From: Candidatus Peregrinibacteria bacterium RIFOXYB2_FULL_33_20
GTDB lineage: Bacteria > Patescibacteriota > Gracilibacteria > UBA1369 > GWF2-33-10
Reading direction: 5' to 3'
DNA length: 37,488 nt
NCBI GenBank assembly: GCA_001788835.1
Contig: MFXK01000038.1
Span: 1-37,488, forward strand
Shown here: one piece after another, positions 25,611 through 33,670 of the stretch
Numbering within the stretch: the stretch's first letter is position 1
Layout: each line of letters begins with the position of its first letter
The notes under the pieces: generated by a model
What the model was told of the DNA's origin: nothing
Database searches by the model: none
Seen by the model: only the letters and a program-made list of their open reading frames with translations
Program-made: the position numbers and the translations under genes

Positions 25611-25680
25611 AATATTTTCAATTTTATGAACTTTACAAGTTTTACAAACTTTCCTCTAATTTACCTTGATTTTTTCTCAC

Positions 25681-25770
25681 TTGCAAAGTAACTTTACTTT
25701 GTTATATTCTTACTATAGATATATACTTAATTCTAATATGCCTTTAGAGGCTTTCTATCTGTATATCTCT
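25681..25770 (+). promoter_or_regulatory. rpsB promoter and structured leader
   Basis: TTGCAA (25681-25686), 16 nt, TATATT (25703-25708), overlapped by a palindrome AAAGTAA-CT-TTACTTT. The leader then folds: AGATATA (25717-25723) with TATATCT (25762-25768), enclosing GCCT-TTAG-AGGC (25740-25751). rpsB operons are often controlled by S2 binding to the leader; this hairpin is a candidate site. Confidence 0.45.
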
Positions 25771-25829
25771 TAATTTTTTGCATGAATACAATTAATTGTA
25801 TCTACCAATTTAACTTTTTACCCTAAATT

Positions 25830-26552
25830 ATGACAGAACTCACCTTAGAAAACGCTCCAAAATCAGAGCTTAAAACCATGATGGAAAACGCTTTGCATTT
25901 AGGTCATCAAACTCAAAAATGGCATCCAAAAATTCGCCAATACATATATACAAAAAAAAATGGTATCCATATTTTTGATTTAAGAAAAACATACTTACAG
26001 CTACAAAAAGCTTTGGAATATGTAGAAAAACTAGGCAATGAAGGCAAAGTCATGCTTTTTGTTAACACCAAACCTCAAGCACAAAAATTAATTATAGAAG
26101 CGGCTCAGGATTGCGAATGCCCTTATGTCGATTCCAAATGGTTCCCGGGCCTACTTACCAACTTCAAAACAATTAAAGCCAGAGTTCAATATTTCAAAAA
26201 ACTTGAAGCTGAAGATAAAAGCGGCGAATTAGAAGAAAAATTTCTCAAAAAAGAAGTAAGTAAATTCAAAAAAGAAATTGAGAAACTCAAAGATGCTCTT
26301 GGCGGTGTGGAAAATCTTAATAAATTACCAGCCGCTTTATTTGTCACTGACATCAAAAGGGACAGCATTGCCGTCAAAGAAGCAAGAAAACTTAATATTC
26401 CACTGATAGCCATTACCGATTCCAACACCGATCCCACCTTAGTTGACTATCCAATCCCAGCTAACGACGATTCTTTGAGGGCTCTTGAATATATCGTAGA
26501 AAAAATTAAAGGCAGTTATGTAAAAGGCAAAAAATCTCCTAAGAAAAAGTAA
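25830..26552 (+). CDS. rpsB: 30S ribosomal protein uS2
   Basis: 240 residues. ALHLGHQTQKWHPKIRQYIYTKKNGIHIFDLRKT is the diagnostic N-terminal block; the coiled-coil insertion (about 120-160) and PAALFVTDIKRDSIAVKEARKLNIPLIAITDSNTDPTLVDYPIPANDD complete it. First gene of the rpsB-tsf operon; the next gene starts 2 nt after the stop. No Shine-Dalgarno box (ACCCTAAATT before the ATG). Confidence 0.97.
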   Translation: MTELTLENAPKSELKTMMENALHLGHQTQKWHPKIRQYIYTKKNGIHIFDLRKTYLQLQKALEYVEKLGNEGKVMLFVNTKPQAQKLIIEAAQDCECPYVDSKWFPGLLTNFKTIKARVQYFKKLEAEDKSGELEEKFLKKEVSKFKKEIEKLKDALGGVENLNKLPAALFVTDIKRDSIAVKEARKLNIPLIAITDSNTDPTLVDYPIPANDDSLRALEYIVEKIKGSYVKGKKSPKKK

Positions 26553-26553
26553 C

Positions 26554-27243
26554 ATGGCGGATCCTCAAACTCCAAATATATTTGATAATGCTCCTGAGGC
26601 AAATTCAAATAATAATGCCAACGAATCAATTCCTGATTCTAATGCTCAATCAAAGGATAGTTTAAATGTGATTGCCCAGACTCCAGCAAATCAAAATTCT
26701 AGCGAACAAAATCAAGCAATTTCAAAAGAATCTTCCAAAAATTCAGCTACTATCAGTAATTCACTCACTCCTGAACAGGCTTTATTCTCTATCATGGCCT
26801 ATTTGGATATTTTAATTTTCATCCCCATCACGGCTCAGCCAAAAAATGAGTTTATCAAGTTTCACATGAGGCAAGGATTAGCAGTGACAATATTTGACTT
26901 TTGCCTATTAATTGTCGCCAGTTTTTTGGCAAGATTAAGTGGTCGGTTAGGAGATTTTGTATTCTTAATTTTCTTTATTTTACCATATCTTGGGGGGCAT
27001 ACCTTCCTAATCTATCAGGTAATTGGGGCTCAAATGTGGAAAATTCCAATAATTGGTGATCTTATTCAAAAAATCAATTTAACCAAGTTAAATCCGAATC
27101 AAATTAACTTCCCCAGTGCTAATAAAGTTCAAACTTTACCAATCCAAACTACTAACAATATTCCGACTCAAAATACCAATCAATCTACCAACGATCAGCA
27201 ATCAGCAATTAACAATCAACAACCTCCAGCTCAAAACAAATAA
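26554..27243 (+). CDS. Tic20/DUF4870-like membrane protein inside the rpsB-tsf operon
   Basis: 229 residues: a disordered Asn/Gln/Ser-rich N-terminus (1-75), three or four hydrophobic segments (about 82-96, 108-127, 133-158) with KFHMRQGLAVTIF between the first two, and a disordered Asn/Gln-rich C-terminus. The KFHMRQGL element is typical of the DUF4870/Tic20 superfamily. It starts 2 nt after rpsB and precedes tsf by 92 nt, splitting a gene pair that is normally adjacent. Function unknown. Confidence 0.6.
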   Translation: MADPQTPNIFDNAPEANSNNNANESIPDSNAQSKDSLNVIAQTPANQNSSEQNQAISKESSKNSATISNSLTPEQALFSIMAYLDILIFIPITAQPKNEFIKFHMRQGLAVTIFDFCLLIVASFLARLSGRLGDFVFLIFFILPYLGGHTFLIYQVIGAQMWKIPIIGDLIQKINLTKLNPNQINFPSANKVQTLPIQTTNNIPTQNTNQSTNDQQSAINNQQPPAQNK

Positions 27244-27253
27244 TTATTATTGC

Positions 27254-27281
27254 GTTAGGCGTGAGTCGCAAATCGCACAAC
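27254..27281 (+). other. Possible attC remnant between the DUF4870-like gene and tsf
   Basis: GTTAGGC (27254-27260) and CGCACAAC (27274-27281) match the right-hand and left-hand boxes of attC sites A and B further right. GC-rich sequence GCGTTAGGCGTGAGTCGC is unlike the surrounding AT-rich spacer. No full hairpin is present. It may be a deletion scar of a cassette, or chance. Confidence 0.3.
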
Positions 27282-27335
27282 ACATATCGCCTGTCATTCT
27301 CTTAATTCAAAATTTAAAATCTAAAATTTTTCCTA

Positions 27336-28112
27336 ATGGTTACCATAGAACAAATCAAAAAACTTCGCGATGCTACCTCCGTATCAATTTCTCTTTGCAA
27401 AAAAGCCTTGGAAGACTCCAATGGCAACGAAGAGAAAGCCATTGAATACCTAAGAAAACAAGGAGCGATGAAGGCCGCTAGCAAAGCCGAAAGAGCCACA
27501 AATGAAGGAACTATTGCCATAAAAATAAAAAATAATAAAATCGCTATTGTCAAATTAGCTTGCGAAACTGATTTCGTGGCCAAAAATGAAAATTTTAAAA
27601 CTTTAGCTCAAATACTTGCCGAAAAAACTCTTGAAGGCAAAAAACCTGAAGATATGAAAGATGATATTAATGATTATGTAGTCAAAGTTGGAGAAAATAT
27701 TCAAATCCTAGATGCAACTATTATAGAGGCAGATTCATCAATGTCATCCTATTCTATTGGCTCTTATATCCATTCAACTGGAAAACTGGCCGCAATTGCT
27801 ATCCTTGATGGTGGAGACAAAGAGCTTTCAAAAGACATTTGTATGCAAATTGCCGCAACCAATCCTCAATTTATTTCGCCAGATGAAGTCTCTGCAGATT
27901 TAATTCATAAAGAGAAAGAAATCTGGAGAGATCAACTAAAAAAAGAAAATAAACCAGAAGCAATTTGGGATAAAATTATAATTGGTAAAGAAAAAAAATT
28001 CCGTGAAGAAAATGCTCTTCTAACTCAAGAATTTGTCAAAGATCCAGAAAAACAAGTCAAAGACATTCTTGGAAATGTAAAAATTGTGAAAATGATGAGA
28101 GTTAGTTTATAA
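27336..28112 (+). CDS. tsf: Elongation factor Ts
   Basis: 258 residues. The N-terminal UBA-like domain (IKKLRDATSVSISLCKKALEDSNGNEEKAIEYLRKQGA) and the core with ACETDFVAKNENF are diagnostic; the second core half (MQIAATNPQFISPDEV) follows. It recycles EF-Tu-GDP. The length is normal for a CPR homologue. Attachment site A begins 13 nt after its stop, so the cassette array is installed directly behind an essential translation operon and may receive its transcription. Confidence 0.96.
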   Translation: MVTIEQIKKLRDATSVSISLCKKALEDSNGNEEKAIEYLRKQGAMKAASKAERATNEGTIAIKIKNNKIAIVKLACETDFVAKNENFKTLAQILAEKTLEGKKPEDMKDDINDYVVKVGENIQILDATIIEADSSMSSYSIGSYIHSTGKLAAIAILDGGDKELSKDICMQIAATNPQFISPDEVSADLIHKEKEIWRDQLKKENKPEAIWDKIIIGKEKKFREENALLTQEFVKDPEKQVKDILGNVKIVKMMRVSL

Positions 28113-28125
28113 AAAATTTGGATTG

Positions 28126-28204
28126 ACTTAACGCTATTCACTTCGCAAAAACTACAAGTTTCAGTATGTTTTACGAAAACACTTCGCATAAAAACGAGTT
28201 AGGC
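28126..28204 (+). other. attC-like site A (first, divergent)
   Basis: Left box ACTTAAC (28126-28132), right box GTTAGGC (28198-28204). The right half AACACTTCGCATA..GTTAGGCGACAT resembles the right half of site H. The left half does not pair well with it, and CACTTCGCA is directly repeated (28139, 28181). It may be a decayed attC or an attI-like entry site. Confidence 0.5.
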
Positions 28205-28415
28205 GACATATTTTTCAATATTTTTTCTCAAATAAGGAATTTTGTTGAAGAATTTAAAAAGGAATGGAATTTTTATTTTTTATTTTAATGAGGGGGATAA
28301 GCGGTTATTTTTTGCTCCGTTCCTCCGCAAAAAATGAATTTAATTTAAAGGTGGAAAAATTCAAGAAAATAAGTATATTATGAATACAAGATTTTAATTT
28401 ATAAAGACGTTTGAT

Positions 28416-29393
28416 ATGGTTACTACAAATTCAAAACAAATGACGACGGGAAAAGCTTTTGAATATGCCTTACTGACTCAATTTCAAGAAAAATTGGAAG
28501 ATAAAACGAATGTTGAAGTTATTGAAAATTCTTCATTTCATATTGCAAAAGGTTGTTTTGAAAATACGAGCAAAATAGAGCAAAGCGATTATTTACTTAC
28601 GGCAAGTTTTGCCGTTAATTTTTTGATGGATATTGAACCAAGACTTTCCAATGATATTGGAGCAAAAGATAGACTTCAACTTGAAATATTATCTGACGAT
28701 CATGGAAAATCTGGTGATGTTAGAGATGTGCTTGCTATTAGATTATTGCAAAAATGGGAAATTGGTGTTTCAGCTAAAAATAATCATAATGCTGTAAAAC
28801 ATTCTCGTTTATCACATTTGATAGATTTCGGTGAAAAATGGTTAGGTGTAAAAGTTTCAAAAGAGTATTTTGATACAGTTACTCCTATTTTTCAAAGTTT
28901 AGAAAAGTTAAGAAAAGATAGTAAGGCAACAAAAAAATGGAATGAATTAGGAGATTATCATACTATGGTATATCTTCCAATTTTAGAAGCATTCATCAAA
29001 GAACTAAGAAAACTTGATGAAAATAATGATAATATTTCATCAAATCTTGTTTCTTATTTGATAGGAAATAAAGATTTTTACAAAGTAATCAAAAGTAAAA
29101 ATACAGTAGAGATACAAGCATACAATATACATGGAACTTTGAATTTACCTTTTGAGAAAATTGAGCCAAAATATAAAACACCAAAAGTTCCTTTGCCAAC
29201 AGAAATAATTGATATTTCTTTTAAAGAAAATAGCAATACAACTGTCATAATAACGATGAATAATGATTGGACTCTGTCTTTTAGAATACATAATGCAAGT
29301 TCAAGAATAGAATCATCTTTAAAATTCGACATAAATCTTTTGAAATCTCCAAAAAAGTTATTCAAAAATACTTTAAATATTAGCAAGGATTAA
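28416..29393 (+). CDS. Type II restriction endonuclease, HaeIII family (predicted GGCC)
   Basis: 325 residues resembling R.HaeIII along its N-terminal half: GKAFEYALLTQF, NVEVIENSS, AASFAVNFLMDIEPRL-like LTASFAVNFLMDIEPR, LQLEILSDDHGKSGDVRDVLAIR (about 88-109) and WEIGVSAKNNHNAVKHSRLS (114-133). The acidic residues and EIGVSAK supply a plausible PD-(D/E)xK-type site. It would cut GGCC. The next ATG, 28440 (MTTGKAFEYALL), aligns better with the known start, so the true protein may be 317 residues. The methyltransferase starts 2 nt after the stop. Confidence 0.85.
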   Translation: MVTTNSKQMTTGKAFEYALLTQFQEKLEDKTNVEVIENSSFHIAKGCFENTSKIEQSDYLLTASFAVNFLMDIEPRLSNDIGAKDRLQLEILSDDHGKSGDVRDVLAIRLLQKWEIGVSAKNNHNAVKHSRLSHLIDFGEKWLGVKVSKEYFDTVTPIFQSLEKLRKDSKATKKWNELGDYHTMVYLPILEAFIKELRKLDENNDNISSNLVSYLIGNKDFYKVIKSKNTVEIQAYNIHGTLNLPFEKIEPKYKTPKVPLPTEIIDISFKENSNTTVIITMNNDWTLSFRIHNASSRIESSLKFDINLLKSPKKLFKNTLNISKD

Positions 29394-29395
29394 TT

Positions 29396-30457
29396 ATGAA
29401 AATAATATCATTATTTACAGGTGCTGGTGGTCTTGATCTCGGGTTTAATAAAGTCGGTTTTGAGACTATTTGGGCAAATGAATACGATAGTACGATTTGG
29501 GAAACTTTTGAACATAATTTTCCCCATACTTATCTCGATAAAAGAAGTATTGTGAATATTCCTACTTCTGATGTACCAGAATGTATGGGAATTATCGGAG
29601 GTCCTCCATGTCAAAGCTGGAGTGAAGCTGGAGCAGGAAGAGGAATAAACGACAAAAGAGGACAACTTTTTTTTGAGTATATTAGAATTTTAAAAGAAAA
29701 AGAGCCTCTCTTTTTCTTAGCAGAAAATGTTTCTGGTATTTTACTCCCAAAACACGAGGAGGCTTTTCAAAATATATTAAACGAATTTAAGTCTTTGAAT
29801 TATAATGTTTCCTATTTTCTTTTGAATGCGAATAATTACGGAATTCCGCAAGATAGACAAAGGGTTATTATCGTAGGATATCATAAAAAAATGGGAAAAA
29901 TGTTTACTCCCCCAAAAGAAATTATACCAAGACCAACGATAAAAGATGCAATCTGGGATCTGAGACTCGCTAAACCTGCAAAGGACAAAAATTATGCAAA
30001 CGATATTTGTGATCTCCAATGCTCAAATCATGAATATATGAATGGTGGGTTTTCTACTATTTATATGTCAAGAAACCGCGTAAGAAGCTGGGATGAACCG
30101 AGTTTTACTATTCAAGCTGGAGGTCGTCATGCTCCACTCCACCCACAAGCTCCAAAAATGCAATTTGTCGAACAAAATAAAAGAATTTTTGTGCCTGGAA
30201 AAGAAGACTTATATAGAAGACTTTCCGTTCGTGAATGTGCCAGAATACAAACTTTCCCCGATGATTTTTTATTTAAATACAAAAGTGTGGCAGATGGTTA
30301 CAAAATGATCGGAAATGCTGTACCAGTAGAATTTGCAAAACACTTAGCAAGTGTGATTTATAAAGATATTTCTGAATATTTAACTATAAAACAAATTCAA
30401 AGATCACAGCTTGTAAATGAGAAAAAGGAAGCGGAAAGGGATTTGGTTACTTTTTAA
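29396..30457 (+). CDS. DNA (cytosine-5) methyltransferase, M.HaeIII-like
   Basis: 353 residues with all C5-methylase motifs: ISLFTGAGGLDLGF (I), GGPPCQSW with catalytic C72 (IV), FFLAENVSG (VI), QDRQRV (VIII) and DGYKMIGNAVP (X). The recognition region, NHEYMNGGFSTIYMSRNRVRSWDEPSFTIQAGGR, closely follows M.HaeIII, predicting methylation of the inner C in GGCC. About 30 residues extend beyond the usual C-terminus. It protects host DNA against the endonuclease encoded 2 nt upstream. Many GGCC sites exist in this window, so the host needs this enzyme while the nuclease is active. Confidence 0.92.
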   Translation: MKIISLFTGAGGLDLGFNKVGFETIWANEYDSTIWETFEHNFPHTYLDKRSIVNIPTSDVPECMGIIGGPPCQSWSEAGAGRGINDKRGQLFFEYIRILKEKEPLFFLAENVSGILLPKHEEAFQNILNEFKSLNYNVSYFLLNANNYGIPQDRQRVIIVGYHKKMGKMFTPPKEIIPRPTIKDAIWDLRLAKPAKDKNYANDICDLQCSNHEYMNGGFSTIYMSRNRVRSWDEPSFTIQAGGRHAPLHPQAPKMQFVEQNKRIFVPGKEDLYRRLSVRECARIQTFPDDFLFKYKSVADGYKMIGNAVPVEFAKHLASVIYKDISEYLTIKQIQRSQLVNEKKEAERDLVTF

Positions 30458-30460
30458 AAA

Positions 30461-31129
30461 ATGAATATGGAAAAATACTCAAAATTTATAGACATAAATG
30501 CTGTATTAAAAAAAACAAAAACAACTTTAGATTTAATTGAACAGAAATATAACGAATCCCTACATGATCAAGAAATTTCATCAGAATTACTCGTTGAAAT
30601 AAAAGATTATTTGGGGAATTTAAGATCATCTTTGGATTATCTAAGAAGTAAGGTATCAAAATATAATTTTCCTATTTGTAAGACAGAAAAAGAATTTGAT
30701 AATGCTACTACTGACCTAAATTCAGATTTAAAATCTGCTATAAAAAAATGGCAACCATTTCAAAATAATCAATGGATTGATTGGTTTAATATCTTGAACA
30801 ACAAGTCAAAACATATCACTTTAATTCCACAAAAAAGAAAAGAAAATATTAAAATTACAGTGTCGTCTCCTAATAATGGAGGATCTGTTAGTTGGGGTTC
30901 TGGAGTAACTTTTGGTGGCGGAGTAAGTGTTATGGGAGTTCCAATTGATCCTCGAACTCAAATGCCTGTACCGAATAATATTGTAAAAACAGAAAAAACA
31001 ATATGGGTTAGTTTTGAATTTGAACATGAAAATTTACCAAATGGAATATCGGCACTACCTTTTTTAAAAGAATGTTTTGATAAAATAGCAAAATTGATTG
31101 CTGAAATTGAAGTTTTTATAGAAAAATAA
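30461..31129 (+). CDS. Hypothetical protein in the restriction-modification cassette
   Basis: 222 residues starting 3 nt after the methyltransferase stop, so probably the third gene of one message. The N-terminal half is helical (NAVLKKTKTTLDLIEQKY, LRSSLDYLRSKVSKY); a Gly/Ser-rich loop (about 135-155, GGSVSWGSGVTFGGGVSVMG) separates it from a beta-alpha C-terminus. No catalytic motif or membrane segment. It could be an accessory of the restriction system, but nothing in the sequence proves that. Confidence 0.65.
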   Translation: MNMEKYSKFIDINAVLKKTKTTLDLIEQKYNESLHDQEISSELLVEIKDYLGNLRSSLDYLRSKVSKYNFPICKTEKEFDNATTDLNSDLKSAIKKWQPFQNNQWIDWFNILNNKSKHITLIPQKRKENIKITVSSPNNGGSVSWGSGVTFGGGVSVMGVPIDPRTQMPVPNNIVKTEKTIWVSFEFEHENLPNGISALPFLKECFDKIAKLIAEIEVFIEK

Positions 31130-31132
31130 GGT

Positions 31133-31182
31133 GTTTTTCTTTTTCCAATTCACCCCTAACCCCTCTTGGAAAAAAGAAAAAC
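31133..31182 (+). terminator. Long hairpin with CACCCC..CCCCTC loop behind c1 genes
   Basis: GTTTTTCTTTTTCCAA (31133-31148) pairs with TTGGAAAAAAGAAAAAC (31166-31182); the loop is TTCACCCCTAACCCCTC. It is 4 nt after the last stop codon of c1, as expected for a terminator. The loop motif recurs at 37279-37329 and 1-56. Confidence 0.6.
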
Positions 31183-31313
31183 GAAAAAATAAAAATTCCA
31201 AATAATGATAAAATTCTTCAACAAAATAATAAGGAATGAAAAAATATTGAAAAATACGCTTCGGGGTCGTTACACTTGACTTTCTTCCGTTATCACTCCA
31301 GAAAATCACCCTC

Positions 31314-31411
31314 GCACAACACAGTATATCTGGCTCGCTCCTGCCGTCGCTCCACCCATATTTGTCTCCGCTATCGCTACGGCAAACATCAGATATACTG
31401 AAACGTTGTAC
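31314..31411 (+). other. attC site B
   Basis: Boxes GCACAAC and GTTGTAC (31405-31411). Lower stem AGTATATCTG (31323-31332) with CAGATATACT (31390-31399), perfect. Upper stem TTTG..CCG/CGG..CAAA. Between lower and upper stem the left side has 28 unpaired nt ending TCGCTCCACCCATA; the right side only CAT. Confidence 0.85.
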
Positions 31412-31923
31412 GACATAACAAAAAATGATATACTTTGATATATCTAAAAATTAATCTCAAAATATGGAATCACCTAGTCAACCGCCTACTACAACTCAAG
31501 AACTTTTGGATATAATCCCTATAGGTAGAACTAAATCTATTGATGGCTCTATGTATATACAAAAAGCTACAACTGGAGCTTCAGTTTGGCCTATAGATGA
31601 TTCGGGAAATTTTCCAATAGCCACATTTAACACTCTAAGCTTGCAAGTTTCCCCTCCAAAACCAACAAACTTAAATCGAGATGAAAAAGATTTAATATTA
31701 GAATTTTATAATTTTTTAAATGAAAAGTTTGGTTTATAATTTTTTTGTTACCTCGTACAACAAGAGAATATGCGGTTCGCTCCACTCCTCACTTATTTAA
31801 AATTTTTGAATTTAAATAAATTTTCTGGTTTTCTAAAAATTCAATCTTAAAAATTCCGCTCTCTCAACTGGCAAAATGATAGGAAATATTATATCATTTC
31901 GCCAGTTCGCATATTCTCAAACG
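31406..31923 (+). mobile_element. Cassette c2
   Basis: One gene. Its start GTTGTACGACATAACAAAAA (from 31405) is complementary to its own end TTTTTGTTACCTCGTACAAC (to 31761) with only a few mismatches. The neighbouring cassette start does not match that end beyond the core box. Confidence 0.75.
31464..31739 (+). CDS. Hypothetical cassette protein, 91 residues
   Basis: Unrecognised. Polar Pro/Thr-rich start, a central SIDGSMYIQKATTGASVWPIDDSG that may form a beta sheet, and a C-terminal helix RDEKDLILEFYNFLNEKFGL. The stop codon TAA lies at the edge of the cassette end repeat. It is the only frame filling this cassette and points in the cassette direction. Confidence 0.6.
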   Translation: MESPSQPPTTTQELLDIIPIGRTKSIDGSMYIQKATTGASVWPIDDSGNFPIATFNTLSLQVSPPKPTNLNRDEKDLILEFYNFLNEKFGL

Positions 31924-31929
31924 TTGTGT
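31755..31929 (+). other. attC site C (long)
   Basis: Boxes GTACAAC and GTTGTGT (31923-31929). Lower stem AGAATATGCG/CGCATATTCT is perfect; upper stem AACTGGC.AAATGATA/TATCATTT.GCCAGTT. The left bulge is about 80 nt, beginning GTTCGCTCC; AT-rich sequence has expanded it. Confidence 0.85.
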
Positions 31930-32479
31930 GCAATTCTTTTCCCTCACTATTTATGAGTAGTAACCAAATAAATGAACAAGGTTTAGAATCAAATCAATTA
32001 CGAGAAAAATTCTTTTTCCACTGGGCTATTCTCGCGGCAGGAACATTCTCACTTTTAATTCCATTTGTTCAAAGTCTTGAGAATATAGTTTCCCCAAAAC
32101 TATTTATTGCAGTTGAAATACTATTAATCCTTTCAATAATTTCTTCCTCATTAAGAAATTTCTTTTGGGCAAAAACAACATGGTATTGGGCTGAAATTAA
32201 TGCTGGAATAACAAAAAACAAAAAGCTTAAAGATAAATATCATAAATTCGCCCTGAGTTTAGAATTTTTCTCAATCATTTTCTATATTGTTGGAATATTT
32301 TTAGGTCTAGTTTTTGTAAACCTCAACATATTGTGTTAGTGAGCGGGAAAAGAACAGCACACAACAGGGTATAGGCGGTTCCGCTCCTCCTTCCAGTCGT
32401 CGCTCCACTCATATTGTCTGGCGGTAAAACGCTATCGCGTTATATTATACCGCCAGACAACATCGCCTATACCCGAACG
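31924..32479 (+). mobile_element. Cassette c3
   Basis: One membrane-protein gene. Start GTTGTGTGCAATTCTTTTCC (from 31923) and own end GGGAAAAGAACAGCACACAAC-type arm (32339-32365) are complementary over about 25 nt with three mismatches. Confidence 0.75.
31953..32339 (+). CDS. Small cassette membrane protein, three membrane segments
   Basis: 128 residues from ATG 31953. A GTG at 31926 in frame lies inside the attC right box and is rejected. Hydrophobic segments at about 20-40, 48-66 and 98-122; KFFFHWAILAAGTFSLLIPF begins the first. A charged loop (ITKNKKLKDKYHKF) separates the second and third. Unrecognised; small membrane proteins are a common cassette type. The stop codon overlaps the cassette end arm. 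Confidence 0.65.
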   Translation: MSSNQINEQGLESNQLREKFFFHWAILAAGTFSLLIPFVQSLENIVSPKLFIAVEILLILSIISSSLRNFFWAKTTWYWAEINAGITKNKKLKDKYHKFALSLEFFSIIFYIVGIFLGLVFVNLNILC

Positions 32480-32485
32480 TTATAC
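32359..32485 (+). other. attC site D
   Basis: Boxes ACACAAC and GTTATAC (32479-32485). Lower stem GGGTATAGGCG/CGCCTATACCC; upper stem TTGTCTGGCGGTA/TACCGCCAGACAA, 13 bp perfect; small top hairpin. The left bulge begins GTTCCGCTCC and ends GTCGCTCCACTCATA. Nearly identical to site G. Confidence 0.9.
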
Positions 32486-33664
32486 GACATTTGAGAGTGT
32501 GCCTTTACTCTAGAAAAAAGTGGGGCTAAATTTATAAACGATCTAACCTCTTATCCTGATATGGAGAAAAAAATTGTAGAAAAAATTTTCACAGAACATG
32601 GCTTAGACAAAGTTGAGTCCATTGCAAATATTGAGATTGGCTTCACGAACAAAGTTTATTTGATAAATGACGCTTTTATTCTCAAAGTTTGCGAAGATGA
32701 AAGCAACGAACAAAAATTTGAAGTGGAGGTATTTTTCTACAATTTTTTCAAGGATAAAATTCCTGTTCCTATAATCAAAGTTTTCGACAAATCCAAAAGT
32801 ATTTATGGCAAATTTTTCATGATTTATCCCAAAATTGAGGGTGATAATCTGTACTCAAAATGGCATTTGTTGAGCAATGAACAGAGAAAAATCATCATCA
32901 AACAACTTTGCGATATTCTTAAAGTCATCAACAAATCGCCATACGATGAATTTTTGCAAAAGTTTGATATAAATTTTTCGGACAACTGGCACGATAAGAT
33001 ACTCAACCAAATCCAAAACTCATTAAAAACAATTGAGGAAAAGAAACTTCTGTCCCCAGAATTTATCAAAGTCATCATGAAATTCATTGACGACAATCAT
33101 CACGTTCTCAAAGAGCAGAAGCTCGCGTTGGTATATTGGGATGCTCACTTTGATAACATTTTAGTTCAGGATAATAAGATTGTCGGGCTTTTGGATTTTG
33201 AAAGGACAGAAGTTTCTTCATTGGATTTCGTTTTGGATATTGTCAAAAGAATGGTTGAATATCCGAAAAAGTATATGTCCGAAAAATTTGAAAAATTTGC
33301 CAAAAAAGAAGATTACATCCATCTCTTGAATTGGTTTCAGGAATTTTATCCAGAACTATTTAAATTTGAAAATTTGGATAAGAGGTTAGATCTCTACGCT
33401 GTTGAACATGATTTAGATACTCTGATTTGGTATCCAAATTCTGTCGAAGTTAAACAAATGATAGCTAAAACAGTAAAGTATGATAGCCCCACTTTTTAAA
33501 ATAATGAACGGCACACTCTCAAACGCAAGGGGGCGCTGCGCTTTCGCTCCATTTCATTCCGCTCACCCTCGTATAACAAGGGATATACGGTTCGGGGCTC
33601 GGCTCGCCCCTCACCCAAATTTTTCTTCCGCTACGCTACAGAAAAACTTCGTATATCCCTGACG
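32480..33664 (+). mobile_element. Cassette c4: APH-fold kinase
   Basis: Start and end arms: GTTATACGA (32479) with TCGTATAAC (33569-33577); TTTGAGAGTGTGCC (32490-32503) with GGCACACTCTCAAA (33510-33523), exact; AAAAAGTGGGGCTA (to 32528) with TAGCCCCACTTTTT (33484-33497), exact. On the right a 45-nt GC-rich insertion lies between the box and the inner arms. Confidence 0.8.
32561..33499 (+). CDS. Aminoglycoside phosphotransferase-family kinase
   Basis: 312 residues of the APH/choline-kinase fold. N-lobe: IEIGFTNKVYLINDAFILKV, with K42 as likely ATP-binding lysine, then an acidic helix (EVEVFFYNFF). Catalytic loop VYWDAHFDNILV: D194 and N199 are kept but the usual HGD reads YWD, so the His is Tyr. 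Metal-binding D212 lies in LLDFER. The family includes drug, choline, homoserine and methylthioribose kinases; the substrate cannot be named. The last five codons (DSPTF) are encoded inside the cassette's exact terminal repeat. Confidence 0.8.
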   Translation: MEKKIVEKIFTEHGLDKVESIANIEIGFTNKVYLINDAFILKVCEDESNEQKFEVEVFFYNFFKDKIPVPIIKVFDKSKSIYGKFFMIYPKIEGDNLYSKWHLLSNEQRKIIIKQLCDILKVINKSPYDEFLQKFDINFSDNWHDKILNQIQNSLKTIEEKKLLSPEFIKVIMKFIDDNHHVLKEQKLALVYWDAHFDNILVQDNKIVGLLDFERTEVSSLDFVLDIVKRMVEYPKKYMSEKFEKFAKKEDYIHLLNWFQEFYPELFKFENLDKRLDLYAVEHDLDTLIWYPNSVEVKQMIAKTVKYDSPTF

Positions 33665-33670
33665 TTAGTT
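33571..33670 (+). other. attC site E
   Basis: Boxes GTATAAC and GTTAGTT (33664-33670). Lower stem AGGGATATACG/CGTATATCCCT perfect; upper stem TTTTTCT/AGAAAAA; left bulge GTTCGGGGCTCGG...CTCACCCAAA, right side only CTT. Confidence 0.88.

Larger units (their letters stand above)
28199..31405 (+). mobile_element. Cassette c1: HaeIII-like restriction-modification module
   Basis: Runs from the second base of the site A right box to the G of site B. Its ends carry an inverted repeat of about 70 bp: 28209-28282 against 31183-31256, sharing blocks such as TATTTTTCAATATTTTTTC, ATTTTGTTGAAGAATTT and TGGAATTTTTATTTTTT. A further 57 nt separate the right arm from the site B box. The 28205-28415 stretch before the first gene holds the left arm, a GAGGGGGATAAGCGG segment and an AAGTATATTATG promoter-like sequence. 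Confidence 0.75.

Noticed and set aside
31926-31952. GTG start for the c3 membrane protein
   Set aside because: The GTG is part of the attC right box; the ATG at 31953 begins the protein-like sequence.
33480-33662. 60-codon frame at 33480
   Set aside because: It consists of cassette end repeat and attC site E, both explained by structure.
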